Assembly (NCBI GenBank): GCA_020002185.1
Contig: CM034536.1
Coordinates: 10,316,764 to 10,380,763 of the forward strand
Direction of reading: 5' to 3'
DNA: 64,000 nucleotides
Origin: Paraescarpia echinospica
Lineage: Eukaryota; Annelida; Polychaeta; Sabellida; Siboglinidae
Of this stretch, positions 50,701-56,700 are shown piece by piece; positions within the stretch are counted from its first letter, which is position 1, and every line of letters starts with the position of its first letter. The position numbers were made by a program, and so were the translations under genes. The notes under the pieces are model-generated. The model was not told the DNA's origin, searched no databases, and was given only the letters and a program-made list of their open reading frames with translations.

Positions 50701-53700
50701 GCAATAGTGGCTGGTTAGTATTTGAATGTTGTGGTTTGGTAAGTGTGGTAGGGATACATACCTCTGTGTTAAGTCCCAGTTACAGGCAATAGTGGCTGGT
50801 TAGTATTTGAATGTTGTGGTTTGGTACGTGTGGTAGGGATACATACCTCTGTGTTAAGTCCCAGTTACAGGCAATAGTAGCTGGTTAGTATTTGAATGTT
50901 GTGGTTTGGTACGTGTGGTAGGGATACATACCTCTGTGATAAGTCCCAGTTACAGGCAATAGTGGCTGGTTAGTATTTGAATGTTGTGGTTTGGTACGTA
51001 TGGTAGGGATACATACCTCTGTGTTAAGTCCCAGTTACAGGCAATAGTGGCTGGTTAGTATTTGAATGTTGTGGTTTGGCACGTGTGGTAGGGATACATA
51101 CCTCTGTGGTAAGTCCCAGTTACAGGCAATAGTGGCTGGTTAGTATTTAAATGTTCTGGTTTGGTAAGTGTGGTAAGGATACATACCTCTGTGATAAGTC
51201 CCAGTTACAGGCAATAGTGGCTGGTTAGTATTTGAATGTTGTGGTTTGGTAAGTGTGGTAGGGATACATACCTCTGTGTTAAGTCCCAGTTACAGGCAAT
51301 AGTGGCTGGTTAGTATTTGAATGTTGTGGTTTGGTACGTGTGGTAGGGATACATACCTCTGTGTTAAGTCCCAGTTACAGGCAATAGTAGCTGGTTAGTA
51401 TTTGAATGTTGTGGTTTGGTACGTGTGGTAGGGATACATACCTCTGTGATAAGTCCCAGTTACAGGCAATAGTGGCTGGTTAGTATTTGAATGTTGTGGT
51501 TTGGTACGTGTGGTAGGGATACATATCTCTGTGTTAAGACCCAGTTACAGGCAATAGTGGCTGGTTAGTATTTGAATGTTGTGGTTTGGTACGTGTGGTA
51601 GGGATACATACCTCTGTGATAAGTCCCAGTTACAGGCAATAGTGGCTGGTTAGTATTTGAATGTTCTGGTTTGAAAATGCGATATTGAGATACATACCTC
51701 TGTGAGTAAGTCCCAGTTACAGGCAATAGTGGCACCAGTTGGTTTTTGAATGTTGTGGTTTAGTAGAATTAATGGTGGGGATACATACCTCTGTGATAGA
51801 GATCCAGTTACAAGTGATGATATGAATTGAGTCTGAAACGATATGTTCAGTTATATTAGTGGAGTCCTGAAACAATATGTTCAGTTTTTTGTATGGATGA
51901 ATCTAAAACAAAGGTGTTCAGTTTTGCATGAACTGGAGTCTGAAATGATAGTTCAAGTTGCCTGGTGTTCAGAGATCTGAAACAAATAGTTTAGGTTTGT
52001 GTGAATTGAGTCTGAGTGTAGCTATTTCAGTTTTGTATAAATTGAATTCTGAGGCTCATTTTGTCCTATTTTGTATGAATTAAATCCTGAATGATATATT
52101 TCATTTTATGAAATTGATTCTAAGCGATAGGTTCAGTTTGCATGATTGCGTTTGAAACGATAAGATCAGTTGGCATGAATTGGGTCTGAAATGATATGTT
52201 CAGTCTTGCCCAAATTGAGTCTGAAATGATATGTTCAGTCTTGTATGAATTGAGTCTGAAACGAAATAGGTTCAGTTTTATGAGGCTGAAATGACAGGTT
52301 CAATTTTTCTTGTGACATCTGAAATGATATGGTAAATTTTTCATGTAATGAGCCTGAAACAAGACAGGCGAAAAAATCAAATTGACGGGGTAGTGTTAAG
52401 TTCACTCCATCTCTTTGCTGTGTAATGGGCACGTGTGTGTTTGTGACTTGTATTTTAGACTGTCACTATGGGCTCGCGCTCTGCCGTTGTCAGCGCAGGG
52501 TCATTGAACTATGATGACGGTAAACCGGAAAATATTGGTCGGAAAGAAAGAATTCTTTCAGCGCCCCCTGAGCTGGAGGTACACATGTCATTCTTCTCTG
52601 GCTGACCATCTTGCAGTGGAAATATATCGCACGATCTTCCTATATTTTCCTGTATTTTTATTGCAATTCCTGTTTCCTATATTTACCTGATAATTTTTTA
52701 TTTCTCGAGGTTTCTTGTAATTCATTGCTACAAAGTGACTTTGTGATAAAAATCTACAAGTTGATAACCGCCTGTGAATGATATTGTAATCAGATTAGTG
52801 AAAATGAAGAATTTTTGTATGTAATGTTGAAAGTCCATCTGTTAATTTATGTAAACTGCCACTTGAAATAATACTGTAATTTTGTTAAACTAATCACTTC
52901 ATTGAGATGACTTTTAAGGAATTATCCATAACTGTTGAAGTTGGGTTGCTTTTAATCACTGTGGTATTTCATCTACCAGGGTGTTCATCTAAGTTGGGTT
53001 GCTTTTAATCACTGTGGTATATCATCTACCAGGGTGTTCATCTAAGTTGGGTTGTTTTTAATCACTGTGGTATATCATCTACCAGGGTGTTCATCTAAGT
53101 TGGGTTGTTTTTAATCACTGTGGTATATCATCTACCAGGGTGTTCATCTAAGTTGGGTTGCTTTTAATCACTGTGGTATATCATCTACCAGGGTGTTCAT
53201 CTAAGTTGGGTTGTTTTTAATCACTGGTATATCATCTACCAGGGTGTTCATCTAAGTTGGGTTGCTTTTAATCACTGTGGTATATCATCTACCAGGGTGT
53301 TCATCTAAGTTGGGTTGTTTTTAATCACTGGTATATCATCTACCAGGGTGTTCATCTAAGTTGGGTTGCTTTTAATCACTGTGGTATATCATCTACCAGG
53401 GTGTTCATCTAAGTTGGGTTGTTTTTAATCACTGGTATATCATCTACCAGGGTGTTCATCTAAGTTGGGTTGCTTTTAATCACTGTGGTATATCATCTAC
53501 CAGGGTGTTCATCTAAGTTGGGTTGTTTTTAATCACTGTGGTATATCATCTACCAGGGTGTTCATCTAAGTTGGGTTGTTTTTAATCACTGTGGTATATC
53601 ATCTACCAGGGTGTTCATCTAAGTTGGGTTGTTTTTAATCACTGTGGTATATCATCTACCAGGGTGTTCATCTAAGTTGGGTTGCTTTTAATCACTGTGG

Positions 53701-56700
53701 TATATCATCTACCAGGGTGTTCATCTAAGTTGGGTTGCTTTTAATCACTGTGGTATATCATCTACCAAGAGATTGTTCATCCTAGGATTAGGGTTGTTTT
53801 TTTAAATCACTGTGGTATATCATCTACCAGGGTGTTCATCTAAGTTGGGTTGCTTTTAATCACTGTGGTATATCATCTACCAGGGTGTTCATCTAAGTTG
53901 GGTTGCTTTTAATCACTGTGGTATATCATCTACCAGGGTGTTCATCTAAGTTGGGTTGCCATCACTGTGGTATATCATCTACCAAATTCATCTAAGTTAA
54001 GGTTGTTTTAATCACTGTGGTATATCATCTACCAGGGTGTTCATCTAAGTTGGGTTGTTTTTAATCACTGTGGTATATCATCTACCAGGGTGTTCATCTA
54101 AGTTGGGTTGCTTTTAATCACTGTGGTATATCATCTACCAGGGTGTTCATCTAAGTTGGGTTGCTTTTAATCACTGGTATATCATCTACCAGGGTGTTCA
54201 TCTAAGTTGGGTTGCTTTTAATCACTGTGGTATATCATCTACCAGGGTGTTCATCTAAGTTGGGTTGCTTTTAATCACTGTGGTATATCATCTACCAGGG
54301 TGTTCATCTAAGTTGGGTTGTTTTTAATCACTGGTATATCATCTACCAGGGTGTTCATCTAAGTTGGGTTGCTTTTAATCACTGTGGTATATCATCTACC
54401 AGGGTGTTCATCTAAGTTGGGTTGTTTTTAATCACTGGTATATCATCTACCAGGGTGTTCATCTAAGTTGGGTTGCTTTTAATCACTGTGGTATATCATC
54501 TACCAGGGTGTTCATCTAAGTTGGGTTGTTTTTAATCACTGGTATATCATCTACCAGGGTGTTCATCTAAGTTGGGTTGCTTTTAATCACTGTGGTATAT
54601 CATCTACCAGGGTGTTCATCTAAGTTGGGTTGTTTTTAATCACTGTGGTATATCATCTACCAGGGTGTTCATCTAAGTTGGGTTGTTTTTAATCACTGTG
54701 GTATATCATCTACCAGGGTGTTCATCTAAGTTGGGTTGTTTTTAATCACTGTGGTATATCATCTACCAGGGTGTTCATCTAAGTTGGGTTGCTTTTAATC
54801 ACTGTGGTATATCATCTACCAGGGTGTTCATCTAAGTTGGGTTGTTTTTAATCACTGTGGTATATCATCTACCAGGGTGTTCATCTAAGTTGGGTTGCTT
54901 TTAATCACTGTGGTATATCATCTACCAGGGTGTTCATCTAAGTTGGGTAAACAGTTTATTGGAAGTATAGAAAGTCTGAAGAAAACAAATTGCCCTATAT
55001 TTTTACTTCAGAATATTTCCAATAAATTTTCGACCCAACCTGGATCGAACACTGGTAAAGGACAAACCACAGTGATTGAAAATATCCTAACTTGGTCCCA
55101 AACTTCTGCAGTTAGCAAAAGTTCCCAAAATGTCTTCTCGTTGAAGTACAGTTGATATCTATTCCTTCACCTTGACCACCAAAATTTGTTTTTATGAACC
55201 ATTTTTTTTAGTTTGTTTATAAATATCAACATTGCAGTTCAGCACGCAGTAAAAATATCATACTTGAGTCAGTCGATACTTCAAATATCAACATTGCAAT
55301 TCAGCACGCAATTAAAATATCATATTGAGTCGATCGATCCTTGAAATATCAACATTGCATGTCAGCATGCAATGAACATATGATATATTGAGTCGGTCGA
55401 TACTTCAAATTAGGCAAATAATAGTCAATTTAAAATAACAGTCAAATTATATGAATGAGCTGCAGTTCAATAAAACACATTTTTGCTCAGCTGTAAAGGA
55501 ATTTAATAATGGGAATGCAGGGTTCAGATAGTTAAGCAATATTTGCAAGCAAAATTCAATTTGAAAGCCTAAACAAAAGTTATGTTACTAGGGCATGAAA
55601 TATGCTGTTTGAAGGATGTGCAAGTATAAACACTCCAGCTGACATTTGAATTCGACCTGAACAAACTTGTCTACTGGGCAAAGACATGGCAGATGGACTT
55701 TAATGTATCAAAGTGCACCATCCTCTCAGTTACCACCAAGAGGAAGCCATCGATCTATGATTACTACGTGGAGAACCAACAGATCCCATGGACATCATGA
55801 CAGCCTGGGTGTTACCATCGACACAAAGTTATCCTGGCAGCCACACATCAACAAAGTGCAGAACAAAGCCAGAAAGACACTTGGCTTAGTTAAAAGAACA
55901 CTGCATGCGGTGCCATTTCATGTGTGAAAAACAGCATACGAGGTACTTGTCCGACCAACGCTTGAGTATGCTACGTGTGCCTGGGCATCCCACACCAAGA
56001 CTGGTACCCAGACATTAGAGCAAGTGCAGCAAACGCAGCTCGCTTTGTCACCAACGATTACCGCTGCCCCTCAAGGGTAACGGCTATGTGCGCTAACCTG
56101 AAGTGGAACACTTTATACAGAAGACGTCGGTTAAGAGATGCCATTGTGTTCACCACGGACTAGTGCGCATCAGCTTCCCTACCATCATTACCACAGTACA
56201 TAACTGCACCAGACGAAAACACAAGTACAAACTACGAACACTGCCAGCCTCCTGCACGACCTACCAGCACTTGTTCTATGTACGCCCTACCCCACTGAAA
56301 CTCACACAGGAAGCAGTTGCAGTGTCTACTGCAGAAATATTCCAAGAGCCGCTCTCCCAGTCATCCAGACATTTACATTATAGATGCCNNNNNNNNNNNN
56401 NNNNNNNNNNNNNNNNNNNNNNNNNNNNNNNNNNNNNNNNNNNNNNNNNNNNNNNNNNNNNNNNNNNNNNNNNNNNNNNNNNNNNNNNNNNNNNNNNNNN
56501 NNNNNNNNNNNNNNNNNNNNNNNNNNNNNNNNNNNNNNNNNNNNNNNNNNNNNNNNNNNNNNNNNNNNNNNNNNNNNNNNNNNNNNNNNNNNNNNNNNNN
56601 NNNNNNNNNNNNNNNNNNNNNNNNNNNNNNNNNNNNNNNNNNNNNNNNNNNNNNNNNNNNNNNNNNNNNNNNNNNNNNNNNNNNNNNNNNNNNNNNNNNN

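Noticed and set aside
48524..54948. CRISPR-like or centromeric arrays
   Set aside because: Direct tandem repeats without spacers and of limited length inside a gene; no evidence for centromere function.
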